Source of the DNA: Lachnospiraceae bacterium | GTDB lineage: Bacteria > Bacillota > Clostridia > Lachnospirales > Lachnospiraceae | NCBI GenBank assembly: GCA_900769175.1 | Contig: CAAGFP010000089.1 | Coordinates: forward strand, 1 to 50,379 | Length of the DNA stretch: 50,379 bases | Reading direction: 5' to 3' | In this document: positions 17,603-27,065 of the stretch, piece by piece | How positions within the stretch are numbered: the stretch's first letter is position 1 | How the letters are laid out: each line of letters opens with the position of its first letter | The notes under the pieces: model-generated | Told to the model about the DNA's origin: nothing | Databases searched by the model: none | The model's input: the letters and a program-made list of their open reading frames with translations, nothing else | Made by a program: the position numbers and the translations under genes

Positions 17603-17654
17603 GTCAAAAGGTATTTCGCCCCATGATACCTACGGATTTGCCGCCTGTTTTGAC
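17603..17654 (-). ncRNA. Structured leader before mreB (unassigned cis-regulatory RNA candidate)
   Basis: Within the roughly 110-nt leader of mreB, GTCAAAA and TTTTGAC (17648-17654 with 17603-17609) can form a 7-bp closing stem, inside which GGTAT/ATACC (17626-17630 with 17610-17614) forms a second stem with a GC-rich loop, next to an unpaired CAGGCGGCAAATCCGTA segment. A GGGG/CCCC pairing could compete. I cannot match it to a named riboswitch; it resembles c-di-GMP GEMM elements only superficially. Confidence 0.35.
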
Positions 17655-17669
17655 AGCATACCATTATTG

Positions 17670-17698
17670 ATTATAACCGATATAAAATGGAAAATCAA
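17670..17698 (-). promoter_or_regulatory. SigA-type promoter for mreB-flgF-flgG-flgJ
   Basis: On the minus strand TTGATT (17693-17698) and a perfect TATAAT (17670-17675) are 17 nt apart, giving a start site near 17662 and a leader of about 110 nt before the mreB ATG. Confidence 0.75.
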
Positions 17699-17939
17699 AG
17701 AATTTTCTTTCCCCTGTAATAAAAATTTATAAAATCTCTTTTCCGCCCACTTTATTTCTATATCGAATCCGAAATAGTACTTAAGCGGAATGTTTTCCGA
17801 TACATAAAAAGGATGCGAAAAACACCGGCTCTCTTACACCGTTTTCACATCCTTGTTTCTTTACGCATCCATGCGACAATTTGTATAAATGATTTATGTT
17901 ACAGAACTTATATCGGCATAATCATCCGAATCATTAATA
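17699..17939. other. Intergenic DNA between uvrA and mreB
   Basis: No convincing gene. It holds the uvrA terminator hairpin (17809-17854). The rest is AT-rich with no further repeat or RNA that I can support. Confidence 0.6.
17809..17854 (-). terminator. Terminator downstream of uvrA
   Basis: AAGGATGCGAAAA (17809-17821) and TTTTCACATCCTT (17842-17854) form 13-nt arms with one mismatch around a 20-nt loop. Read on the minus strand the hairpin ends CATCCTTTTTATG, with five T residues, as expected for ending the uvrBA transcript. Confidence 0.65.
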
Positions 17940-20822
17940 CTATTTTTTATTTCTTTCTTTATCGCGTTTGAGCATTTTATCAATATAAAATCCCGTGTAG
18001 GAATTTTTCTTTTTTGCAACCTCTTCCGGTGTACCGGTAGCAATGACGGTTCCGCCGTTGTCTCCGCCTTCCGGTCCCATATCGATAATATAATCTGCAG
18101 TTTTAATTACATCGAGATTGTGTTCAATGACCACAACCGTATTTCCTTCTTCCGTAAGCCGGCTTAGAATTTCAACCAGCTTATGAACATCTGCGAAATG
18201 AAGTCCGGTTGTCGGTTCATCTAAAATGTAAATGGTTTTACCGGTACTTCTTTTACTTAATTCCGTAGCAAGTTTGATTCGCTGTGCTTCTCCTCCGGAA
18301 AGCGTTGTCGATGGTTGTCCGAGACGGATATAGGATAAACCGACATCGTAAAGTGTCTGCATCTTTCTTGCGACGGAAGGGACATTTTCAAAGAATTTCA
18401 CTGCCTCTTCTACCGTCATATTCAACACTTCGTAAATATTCTTCCCTTTGTATTTCACATCAAGCGTTTCACGATTATACCGTTTTCCGCCGCAGACCTC
18501 ACAGGGGACATACACATCCGGAAGGAAATGCATTTCAATTTTTATGATTCCGTCTCCCGAGCAGGCTTCACATCTTCCGCCCTTGATATTAAAACTGAAA
18601 CGTCCTTTATTGTATCCTTTTGCTTTTGCATCCGGCGTCGCTGCAAACAAATCACGGATCATGTCAAACACACCGGTATAGGTTGCCGGATTCGAACGCG
18701 GCGTTCTTCCGATGGGAGACTGGTCAATGTTAATGATTTTATCCAATTTCTCGACTCCCGTAATCGCAGAATATTTTCCGGGTATCGTTCTGGCGCGGTT
18801 TAATTTCCTTGCAAGTGCTTTGTATAAAATTTCATTTACCAGAGAACTTTTGCCCGAACCGGAAACACCGGTTACGCAGGTAAATACTCCAAGAGGAATA
18901 TCAACCGTAACATTTTTCAGATTATTTTCACATGCGCCTTTTACGGTAAGATAACCGTTCGGTTTTCTCCTTTTTTCCGGTACCGGGATGTATTTCTCTC
19001 CTTTCAGATACTGACCGGTGATGGATTTAGGCTCGTTCATGATATCCGAAACCGTTCCGGTTGCAATCACTTCGCCTCCGTGCTCTCCCGCTCCCGGTCC
19101 GATATCGACGATGTAATCCGCTGCAAACATGGTATCTTCATCATGCTCGACAACAATTAAAGTGTTTCCAATCTCTTTTAAATGCTTCAGTGCGGCAATC
19201 AGTTTATCATTATCCCTCTGATGCAGACCGATACTCGGCTCATCCAGAATGTAACTGACGCCTACCAGTCCGGAACCAATCTGGGTTGCGAGACGAATTC
19301 TTTGTGCTTCTCCTCCGGAAAGCGTTGAAGTGGCTCTTGATAAAGACAAATATTCCAGTCCTACCTGAGATAAGAAATTCACTCTTGCTTTAATCTCTTT
19401 TAAAACCTGATGACCGATTAATTCCTGCTGTTTCGTCAATTTCAAATCATCAAGAAAGGAAAGAAGGTTTAATACCGACATATTGGTTACTTCATAAATG
19501 TTTTTGTCCGCAACCGTGACCGCAAGCGAAGTTTTCTTAAGACGCATGCCGCCGCAGGCATTACAGGGAGTTATCCTCATATAAGTTTCATATTCCTGCT
19601 TTACCGCTTCCGATGAGGATTCACGGTATCTTCGCTCCGTATTCTTTATGATTCCCTCAAATACGGTCGGATAAACACCTCTGCCTCTTTGTCCTTCATA
19701 ATGGACATCCACGCTTTCATCCGTTCCGTAAATGATAATATTCTGAATTTTTTCTCCGAGTTTTTCAAACGGCGTATCCAAAGAAAAATGAAAATGTTTC
19801 GCCAATGCCGTTAATAGTGCATTGGAAAAGCTTCCTTTCTCTTTGCTCGACTGCCATCCCATTACGCTGATTGCACCTTCGTTAATGCTAAGCGACGGGT
19901 CCGGAATCATAAGTTCCGGATCGAATTCCATTCTATAACCGAGCCCGTAACACTCCGGGCAGGCACCGAAGGGATTATTAAACGAAAAACTTCTGGGTTC
20001 AATTTCTTCAATGCTGATTTCACAATCCGGACAGGAAAAACTCTGACTGAAATGAAGTTCTTCTCCATCTATGACATCCACAACCGCCAGACCGTCCGTA
20101 AGTTCCAAAACGCTGTCTAAGGAATTCGACAGACGCATCATGATTTCCGGTTTTATGACTAGACGGTCTACAATAATATCAATGGAATGCTTAATATTTT
20201 TATCCAGCTTGATTTCCTCATTTAAATCGTATAAATTACCATCGATCCTGACACGGATATATCCGCTTTTTCTCGCACGGTCTAAGACCTTGGTATGTTC
20301 TCCTTTTTTACCGCGTACGACCGGAGCAAGCAGCTGGATTTTGGTCCCCTCCGGCAATTCCATAATGCGGTCCGTCATTTCGTCGATGCTCTGACGGCTG
20401 ATTTCTTTCCCGCATTTCGGGCAATGGGGAATTCCGATTCGGGCATAAAGAAGACGAAAATAATCATAGATTTCGGTTACGGTTCCAACCGTCGAACGCG
20501 GATTCCGATTGGTCGATTTCTGGTCAATACTGATTGCCGGGGACAACCCTTCAATCATTTCAACATCCGGTTTCTCCATCTGTCCCAAAAACTGCCTTGC
20601 ATAGGAAGAAAGAGATTCCATATATCTTCTCTGCCCCTCCGCATAAATAGTATCAAAAGCCAGAGAAGATTTCCCCGAGCCGGACAACCCGGTAAAAACA
20701 ATAAATTTATCACGCGGGATTGTTAAATCAATGTTTTTTAAATTGTGTTCCTTCGCCCCCCGGATACGGATGCAGGCGGAAGGTGCAAGCATTTTCTCAC
20801 TCATACGAACCTCTGAATTCAT
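17940..20822 (-). CDS. uvrA: Excinuclease ABC subunit A
   Basis: UvrA is the damage-sensing ATPase of nucleotide excision repair; it dimerises and loads UvrB. The 960-residue product has two ABC cassettes with Walker A GLSGSGKSSLA and GVSGSGKSSLV, two signature motifs (TLSGGEAQRI), and the zinc modules CPKC/CPDC and CEAC...CEVC. The start at 20822 has GGAAGGAATAA directly upstream. It follows uvrB by 10 nt, so the pair is co-transcribed from the promoter and SOS box at 22914-22964. Its length is normal. Confidence 0.98.
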   Translation of the reverse strand: MNSEVRMSEKMLAPSACIRIRGAKEHNLKNIDLTIPRDKFIVFTGLSGSGKSSLAFDTIYAEGQRRYMESLSSYARQFLGQMEKPDVEMIEGLSPAISIDQKSTNRNPRSTVGTVTEIYDYFRLLYARIGIPHCPKCGKEISRQSIDEMTDRIMELPEGTKIQLLAPVVRGKKGEHTKVLDRARKSGYIRVRIDGNLYDLNEEIKLDKNIKHSIDIIVDRLVIKPEIMMRLSNSLDSVLELTDGLAVVDVIDGEELHFSQSFSCPDCEISIEEIEPRSFSFNNPFGACPECYGLGYRMEFDPELMIPDPSLSINEGAISVMGWQSSKEKGSFSNALLTALAKHFHFSLDTPFEKLGEKIQNIIIYGTDESVDVHYEGQRGRGVYPTVFEGIIKNTERRYRESSSEAVKQEYETYMRITPCNACGGMRLKKTSLAVTVADKNIYEVTNMSVLNLLSFLDDLKLTKQQELIGHQVLKEIKARVNFLSQVGLEYLSLSRATSTLSGGEAQRIRLATQIGSGLVGVSYILDEPSIGLHQRDNDKLIAALKHLKEIGNTLIVVEHDEDTMFAADYIVDIGPGAGEHGGEVIATGTVSDIMNEPKSITGQYLKGEKYIPVPEKRRKPNGYLTVKGACENNLKNVTVDIPLGVFTCVTGVSGSGKSSLVNEILYKALARKLNRARTIPGKYSAITGVEKLDKIINIDQSPIGRTPRSNPATYTGVFDMIRDLFAATPDAKAKGYNKGRFSFNIKGGRCEACSGDGIIKIEMHFLPDVYVPCEVCGGKRYNRETLDVKYKGKNIYEVLNMTVEEAVKFFENVPSVARKMQTLYDVGLSYIRLGQPSTTLSGGEAQRIKLATELSKRSTGKTIYILDEPTTGLHFADVHKLVEILSRLTEEGNTVVVIEHNLDVIKTADYIIDMGPEGGDNGGTVIATGTPEEVAKKKNSYTGFYIDKMLKRDKERNKK

Positions 20823-20832
20823 TTATTCCTTC

Positions 20833-22818
20833 CTACTCTTTTCTATCATACAGATACTTCTTCAATTCCACCATTTTATCACGCAGAATTGCCGCATTCT
20901 CGAAATCCAGATCCATTGCGGCTTTTTTCATCTGCTTTTCCGTCTTTTCAATCAATTTCCGGATTTCGTCCTCCTTCATGGATTCCGGATCCTTTTCAAA
21001 ACGGAGTTCCTCTTTGGCAATGACCTTACTGATACTGATCAAGTCGCGGACCGCTTTTTTAATCGTCTGCGGAGTAATTCCGTGTTCTTCATTATACTCC
21101 TTTTGAATCTGACGGCGTCGGTTTGTTTCCGTAATCGCCTGCTGCATGGAATCCGTGACGTGGTCTGCATACATAATCACATGCCCCTCCGAATTTCTTG
21201 CAGCGCGTCCGATGGTCTGAATCAGAGACGTTGCCGAACGCAGGAATCCTTCCTTGTCCGCATCTAAAATTGCAACCAGCGAAATTTCCGGAATGTCCAA
21301 ACCTTCTCTTAAGAGGTTGATTCCGACTAAAACATCGAATACATCCAGTCTCATATCACGGATGATTTTGGTTCTTTCTAAGGTATCAATATCGGAATGA
21401 AGATATTTCACGCGGATTCCGACTTCCTTCATATAATCCGTTAAATCTTCTGCCATATGTTTGGTCAGCGTCGTAACTAAAACCTTGTTCTTTTTCTCTG
21501 TTTCTTTCCGGATTTCCGAAATCAGGTCATCGATCTGCCCTTCCACCGGCCGGACCGAAACTTCCGGGTCGAGCAGTCCGGTAGGCCGGATAATCTGTTC
21601 CGCCCTTAGAAGTTCATGCGTTCTCTCATATTCGGACGGAGTAGCGGATACGCATAAAAGCTGGTCAATTCTGTCCTCAAACTCTTCAAAACATAGCGGC
21701 CGGTTATCCATGGCGGAAGGCAGACGGAATCCGTAATCTATCAGCGTTGTTTTCCTCGACCGGTCTCCGGCATACATTCCTCCAATCTGCGGAATTGTAA
21801 TATGGGACTCGTCAATAATCATCAGGAAATCGTCATGAAAAAAGTCAAGCAGGCAATGGGGCGGCTGTCCGGGTGCTTTCCCGGTCAGGAAGCGGGAGTA
21901 ATTCTCTATTCCGGAACAAAATCCGGTCTCACGAAGCATTTCAATGTCGAAATTGGTTCTTTCCGAGATTCTTTGTGCTTCGAGTAAGCGGTCTTCGCCC
22001 TTGAAATAAGTAACCCTTTCTTTTAATTCTTCCTCAATCTCATCACAGGCTTTCATTAATTTATCCGGTGCAACTACATAATGCGAAGCCGGGAATATGG
22101 AAATATGGGAAAGGGTTGCATGCACTTTCCCAGTAAGCGGATTCACCTGTGAAATACAGTCTATCTCGTCACCGAAAAATTCTATCCGGATGTTGTACTC
22201 TCCACCTTCTGCAGGTGCAATTTCGACCACATCTCCGCGCACACGGAAGCATCCGCGGTTTAAGTCTAAATCGTTTCTTTCATATTGAATCTGCACCAGC
22301 TGTCTTAATACCTCGTCTCTGTCAATCAGCATGCCCGGTCTTAGGGATACAATCAGCCCCTGGTAATCATCCGGGCTTCCCAGACCGTAAATACAGGACA
22401 CACTCGCAATGACAATCACATCTTTTCGCTCCGTCAATGCTGCGGTTGCAGAAAGCCTTAATTTATCAATCTCTTCATTTACGGAAGAATCCTTTGCAAT
22501 ATAGGTATCGCTTGAAGGCACATATGCTTCGGGCTGGTAATAATCATAATAGGACACAAAGTACTCGACGGCGTTCTCAGGGAAAAACTCCTTCATTTCC
22601 GAATACAGCTGTCCGGCAAGCGTTTTATTGTGCGCAATGATAATGGTCGGTTTATTCAGTTTCGCAATAATATTCGCCATTGTGAAGGTTTTACCGGAAC
22701 CGGTCACGCCAAGCAGTGTCTGCACCTGATTCCCTTTTTTAAACCCATCTACAAGCTTCTCAATCGCCTGTGGCTGGTCGCCGGTAGGCTGATAAGGAGC
22801 ATTCAGTTTAAACTCCAT
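20833..22818 (-). CDS. uvrB: Excinuclease ABC subunit B
   Basis: UvrB is the central DNA-loading helicase-like subunit of nucleotide excision repair. The 661-residue product begins MEFKLNAPYQPTGDQ, has Walker A GVTGSGKTFT, the damage-wedging beta-hairpin region around YDYYQPEAYVP, the DESH motif, and a C-terminal UVR motif (IEKTEKQMKKAAMDLDFENA) that contacts UvrA/UvrC. I start at 22818 because GAGG precedes it and it gives the conserved N-terminus; the frame is open 66 nt further upstream, but those residues are not conserved. Confidence 0.98.
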   Translation of the reverse strand: MEFKLNAPYQPTGDQPQAIEKLVDGFKKGNQVQTLLGVTGSGKTFTMANIIAKLNKPTIIIAHNKTLAGQLYSEMKEFFPENAVEYFVSYYDYYQPEAYVPSSDTYIAKDSSVNEEIDKLRLSATAALTERKDVIVIASVSCIYGLGSPDDYQGLIVSLRPGMLIDRDEVLRQLVQIQYERNDLDLNRGCFRVRGDVVEIAPAEGGEYNIRIEFFGDEIDCISQVNPLTGKVHATLSHISIFPASHYVVAPDKLMKACDEIEEELKERVTYFKGEDRLLEAQRISERTNFDIEMLRETGFCSGIENYSRFLTGKAPGQPPHCLLDFFHDDFLMIIDESHITIPQIGGMYAGDRSRKTTLIDYGFRLPSAMDNRPLCFEEFEDRIDQLLCVSATPSEYERTHELLRAEQIIRPTGLLDPEVSVRPVEGQIDDLISEIRKETEKKNKVLVTTLTKHMAEDLTDYMKEVGIRVKYLHSDIDTLERTKIIRDMRLDVFDVLVGINLLREGLDIPEISLVAILDADKEGFLRSATSLIQTIGRAARNSEGHVIMYADHVTDSMQQAITETNRRRQIQKEYNEEHGITPQTIKKAVRDLISISKVIAKEELRFEKDPESMKEDEIRKLIEKTEKQMKKAAMDLDFENAAILRDKMVELKKYLYDRKE

Positions 22819-22913
22819 AACGTCCTCTTCTTTCTGTCTTCCATAGTAAAATTGACTGCTATCCGTCCACTCATGGTTACGCATGCATCTATATGGTACG
22901 CATATACATTGTG

Positions 22914-22942
22914 ATTATACAGCGAAACTTTCATTTTGTCCA
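22914..22942 (-). promoter_or_regulatory. SigA-type promoter for uvrB-uvrA
   Basis: On the minus strand TGGACA (22937-22942) and a perfect TATAAT (22914-22919) lie 17 nt apart, about 95 nt before the uvrB start. Confidence 0.8.
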
Positions 22943-22950
22943 TCCAAAAA

Positions 22951-22964
22951 CGAACATTTGTTCC
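22951..22964 (-). promoter_or_regulatory. LexA/DinR SOS box
   Basis: CGAACATTTGTTCC contains the Gram-positive SOS-box core GAAC-N4-GTTC. It sits 8 nt upstream of the uvrB -35 element, so LexA binding could block this promoter until DNA damage. Confidence 0.8.
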
Positions 22965-22993
22965 TATTTTATGTAAGTGCGCGTATGCAAAAC

Positions 22994-23029
22994 ACGACCA
23001 TTCCGAATATTTAGATTCAGAATGGTCGT
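22994..23029 (-). terminator. Terminator downstream of the hybrid kinase
   Basis: CGACCATTC (22995-23003) and GAATGGTCG (23020-23028) form a 9-bp stem, extended inward by GAAT/ATTC after one C-A mismatch. Read leftward it is followed by TGTTTTGC. It lies 20 nt beyond the kinase stop codon and separates it from the uvrB promoter. Confidence 0.65.
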
Positions 23030-23048
23030 TTCCTGTAAAATTATTCTG

Positions 23049-26000
23049 TTATTTCATATACTGCTTTAAATACAATTCCAGTTCGGCAACATTCACCGGC
23101 TTAGAGATATGGGCATTCATTCCCATCGATAATGAACGTTTCCGGTCTTCTTCAAAAGCATTCGCACTCATGGCAAGGATTGGTATCGTTTCCGCATCCG
23201 GATGCTCACTGTTTCGGATTTTTCTTGTCGCATCCAGTCCGTTCATATTAGGCATGACAATGTCCATCAAAATCAGATTATAATATCCGGCATCCGATGA
23301 GATGAATTTATCAAACGCTTCCTGTCCGTCCCTTGCTTCATCCACCTTGATTTGGTAGGATTCCAGAATGGTTTTCGCAATTTCCAGATTCAAATCGTTG
23401 TCTTCTGCCACCAGAATCCTTTTTCCGGCTAAATCCAAAGTCTCTTCTTCCATATTCTCCGAATGTGTATCGCAGGAAACAAAAGGCAACCGGATTGAAA
23501 AATAGAATTTACTTCCTTCTCCGGCTTTACTTTCCAGATTGATTTCACCATCCATCAGACGGACAAGATGATTGCTGATTGACAAACCAAGGCCGGTTCC
23601 CTGACTCTTTGTCAGGTCCGTCTGTACCTGTTCAAAGCTTTGGAAAATAATCGTCTGGTTCTCCTCACTGATACCGACACCATTATCTTTTATTTCGAAA
23701 TACAGCTCGGAACTATCATCTTCCCCCAATGTTTCTTTTATGGTCATTTCCACATTTCCGCCGCGATTTGTATAGCGGATTGCGTTATCCAGCAAGTTGA
23801 TTAATATCTGGCAAAGATGGAATTCATCGCCGATGAAATTCGTATGAATCAGCGAAATATTCTTTGTAAAATCATGCCCGTATTCATTTATTTTCACACG
23901 AAGCATGTCTTCTATATTGCTAATAAGCCTTTCCATATCGAATTCCATGTGGATTAATTCAATATTTCCGCTTTCAATCCGGGACATATCAAGAATATCA
24001 TTTAAAAGCCCCAGGAGGTAGGAAGAAGTGTTTTTGATTTTACGTAAACAGTCTTCTTTTTTCTCTTCACTCTGTCCTTCCATAAGGGCAATTTCCAGCA
24101 TACCCATGATTCCGTTCATGGGAGTGCGGATTTCATGTGACATACGCGCCAGGAAATCCGCTTTCGCCTTAGAGGATTTATTATAATATTCCTGGTTCAT
24201 TCTGTTCTGGATTACGCATCCGATCTCGCGAAGCGCCTTACACTCTTCTTCATTTCTCAAAAGCATTTTAGTGGAGCCGAGAATCCAGATACTTCCGATA
24301 TAATGTCTGTTATCGGACATATGTATCACAATTCCTTCCGTATCGAAGGCGGTATTGCGAAGTTCCGAAACAATTCTTACTCCTTCCCTTGCCGAATGCA
24401 GGACATTGTGTTCCATGGAAACCTGAAGCGAATCATACTGCCCTTTCGGGGAATCGATGATTCCGTCCCAGTTCTCCATTCCTTTAATCGGCTGATAGGA
24501 ATAGACAACCTCATGAAGCTTATATTCATCGCGAAGTGTTGTTACAATCAGATTATCCAACCGGATTTTCCTCCGTAATCTGCAAGCTAACATATCGAGC
24601 GCAACCGTAATGGAGCCGTAATGGTCAAACAGATTGGATATTAAGGATGCCAGAGGCATATCCTTCGGATATCCGACGGAACGAATCTCATCGAATTCTT
24701 TTGGTTTGGCATTTTTATTCATTACTTCTTCATACTCAACGAAATTCACTTTCCGGTTCTTAGCTTCTTCGCAGGCAAGCTTTGTTCTCGAAATCACTTC
24801 CGCTGCGCTTTCTGTCTCGCCAAAAGGCGCAAAGCCGCAATGAATATGAAGGGCAAGCTGCTCCTGATGAACGAGCGATGAGAAGTCATTTGCCAGTGTA
24901 ACTATTTCGTTACGGATTTTTTCCGCATCCGGTTCTGAAATGAATGCCAGCAGCGAATCTTCTCCGGCGCGGATTTTTATTTTATACCGGGTATCGTTTA
25001 GGCGTTCACAGCATTTCGAGAATAAAATGGACAGTTCTTCAATAATAACATCTCCGAATGTCAGACCAAATTCGGCCGTAATATCACGGAAGTGGTCGAT
25101 CCTTACCAAAAGAAGACTTCCTTTCATCTTCTGTTCAATCAGTTCATCCAGGCTGGTCTTTCCAACCTCAAACCGGTAATATCCGGTCACAGAATCAAGG
25201 AGTTTTTTCGCCACACGCTCCTGCTGAAGCATTTTCTCCTGATGAATGTTACGGATACAGCCTACAATTCTTCTTTCCTCTCCCTCAATATCATTGACAC
25301 GACGACCGGAAATTTCAACCCAGTGATAAGGCCTCTCACCCTTGCCTCGAATTCGGATTTCAGAAGTAAAATGATTCTCCTTCGTTTCAAACAGTTCAAG
25401 AAACTTTTCATAATCCTGCGCGTCAATATTGATTCTGGCATATTCCTCCAGAAACTGCTCCTTGTCCCAGACACCGGTGAAATCCTTACTGTTTACAATT
25501 TCTAACTTTTCTTCTTCAATGCGGTAGCTGTAGAAAATATCCTGGGAACTTTCCACCGCAATTTTATATCGTTCTTTTTCTTCTTTTAACAGGTTTGCCG
25601 ACTGAATGTCCTGTTCTGTCAGTTCTTTAATTACAGACTGTAATTCATCAATTTCTTTTACGTTCGAAGGCTTGTAGTTTCTCAAGCCGGTAATTCCGCC
25701 GCGAACACTCGTCAAAAGCCGCTTGAAAGGTTCGACAACGAATCCGAGTACAATTATCAGAATCACAATACCCAGAACGAAGAAGGCAGCAATCATGATA
25801 TAACCGACCTGGAGGAGGTTGTCACTCATTCCGAAAATGGAATCTTCGTTTACGAGCCCCACCAATACCCATTTCGTATTGTCATACGGGACATTATTTC
25901 CGTATATATTGAATTCCGATTTCACGGCATAAATGCCTTGTGAACCGACATGTGTATTTTCTACACAGTATAATCCGTCAATCTTCGTATCATTTAAATG

Positions 26001-26963
26001 GAAAACCGAACCCTTTCTTTTCACTACATCATACAAAGCACCGTTTCCTGTGACGCATTCGTAGTCTCCGTCTTCCATTTCATAAGCAAGAACATATCCG
26101 GCATTGGAATTCTTATCCAGGTCCTTTGCGGAAAAATAGCTGTTAAACTGCGCTGACGAAATTTCAACTCCGTTAATTCCGTATATCACGTCATTGTATA
26201 TCAAAGGAACGGAATATGTAATTACTTCGTGATTGTCATAAATGGAATCTTCCAGAATGAACGGCCTCGACCAGTATCCCAGCATTTTCATATCCGCCGT
26301 CTTATTTTCGTTGGCAACCCGCAAAGGAGTATAGAAAAAGTCATCACATTCACGTACCCCTTCTCCGTCGAAATGAAAAGTGGTTGCCCATGCCGAATCC
26401 AGCGTAATATTTACCGTTCTGGCAAGATTTTTATCTCCCTTCTCCATTAACAAATCCGAATTCGTCGTTGTCCGTTTTGACGGATCGGAATCCCTTAGAT
26501 AGAAACCGGTGAAATTCTCCGGCCGGTTTGTCGGCTTTCCGTTATGTAAAATAAGGAAATTTCCGGTTGTTGTATTGCGTTGAAGGAAGTCCACCATTTC
26601 CGGAAATACCATTTGCAGAAATTCATCCTGATGCACCTTATTATTCACAAAGGTTTCAATCGAGATTCCTTTTTCATTTAAGTAGTTTCTTAAAATCTCA
26701 TTAATCAGCTCGTTTTCCGAAGTAAGATCTCCCCAACGGCCTACCATCTCATTTTGCAACGCCTGCTGTCGGTTTTCAACCATATGTAAGTCCAAAGTCG
26801 CCGCATTCTGCTGAAGTACCATCCGGACACCGGAGAACATGATAGTGAAAAGAGGAATCATTTCCTGCAAAAACACGATAATAATAAACGGGCAGATAAT
26901 AATCAGAAGCAACGATTTTTTTCGTTTTAACTTCCCTTTATTTTTGTTTTTCTTTAATGACAT
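23049..26963 (-). CDS. Hybrid sensor histidine kinase with extracellular sensor, PAS, degenerate GGDEF, and receiver domains
   Basis: A 1304-residue membrane kinase. Order: basic N-terminus and TM1 (about 17-40); a large extracytoplasmic sensor (about 41-385, Cache-like); TM2 (388-412); HAMP-like linker; PAS domain (about 465-590); GGDEF-like domain (about 615-765) with AGEDS in place of GGDEF, so cyclase activity is unlikely; a GAF-like stretch; HisKA with MSHEIRTPMNG (His near 942); HATPase with NLLDNAIRYT, DNGVGIS and GTGLGLS; and a receiver domain with LILMDIVMPNMNG (Asp near 1232). I start at ATG 26963 with GAGG upstream. It lies downstream of an orphan solute-binding lipoprotein, which may present ligand to the sensor. 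No separate output regulator is next to it. Confidence 0.95.
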   Translation of the reverse strand: MSLKKNKNKGKLKRKKSLLLIIICPFIIIVFLQEMIPLFTIMFSGVRMVLQQNAATLDLHMVENRQQALQNEMVGRWGDLTSENELINEILRNYLNEKGISIETFVNNKVHQDEFLQMVFPEMVDFLQRNTTTGNFLILHNGKPTNRPENFTGFYLRDSDPSKRTTTNSDLLMEKGDKNLARTVNITLDSAWATTFHFDGEGVRECDDFFYTPLRVANENKTADMKMLGYWSRPFILEDSIYDNHEVITYSVPLIYNDVIYGINGVEISSAQFNSYFSAKDLDKNSNAGYVLAYEMEDGDYECVTGNGALYDVVKRKGSVFHLNDTKIDGLYCVENTHVGSQGIYAVKSEFNIYGNNVPYDNTKWVLVGLVNEDSIFGMSDNLLQVGYIMIAAFFVLGIVILIIVLGFVVEPFKRLLTSVRGGITGLRNYKPSNVKEIDELQSVIKELTEQDIQSANLLKEEKERYKIAVESSQDIFYSYRIEEEKLEIVNSKDFTGVWDKEQFLEEYARINIDAQDYEKFLELFETKENHFTSEIRIRGKGERPYHWVEISGRRVNDIEGEERRIVGCIRNIHQEKMLQQERVAKKLLDSVTGYYRFEVGKTSLDELIEQKMKGSLLLVRIDHFRDITAEFGLTFGDVIIEELSILFSKCCERLNDTRYKIKIRAGEDSLLAFISEPDAEKIRNEIVTLANDFSSLVHQEQLALHIHCGFAPFGETESAAEVISRTKLACEEAKNRKVNFVEYEEVMNKNAKPKEFDEIRSVGYPKDMPLASLISNLFDHYGSITVALDMLACRLRRKIRLDNLIVTTLRDEYKLHEVVYSYQPIKGMENWDGIIDSPKGQYDSLQVSMEHNVLHSAREGVRIVSELRNTAFDTEGIVIHMSDNRHYIGSIWILGSTKMLLRNEEECKALREIGCVIQNRMNQEYYNKSSKAKADFLARMSHEIRTPMNGIMGMLEIALMEGQSEEKKEDCLRKIKNTSSYLLGLLNDILDMSRIESGNIELIHMEFDMERLISNIEDMLRVKINEYGHDFTKNISLIHTNFIGDEFHLCQILINLLDNAIRYTNRGGNVEMTIKETLGEDDSSELYFEIKDNGVGISEENQTIIFQSFEQVQTDLTKSQGTGLGLSISNHLVRLMDGEINLESKAGEGSKFYFSIRLPFVSCDTHSENMEEETLDLAGKRILVAEDNDLNLEIAKTILESYQIKVDEARDGQEAFDKFISSDAGYYNLILMDIVMPNMNGLDATRKIRNSEHPDAETIPILAMSANAFEEDRKRSLSMGMNAHISKPVNVAELELYLKQYMK

Positions 26964-27065
26964 AATTGCATCCTCAGGGGTAAATTTTAGCACATGAAAT
27001 CAAGAAGATTTCTCACGTCTGGCGTGGTTTCATCAGCAACAGGATTCCTTTTTCAGGTTAATCCG

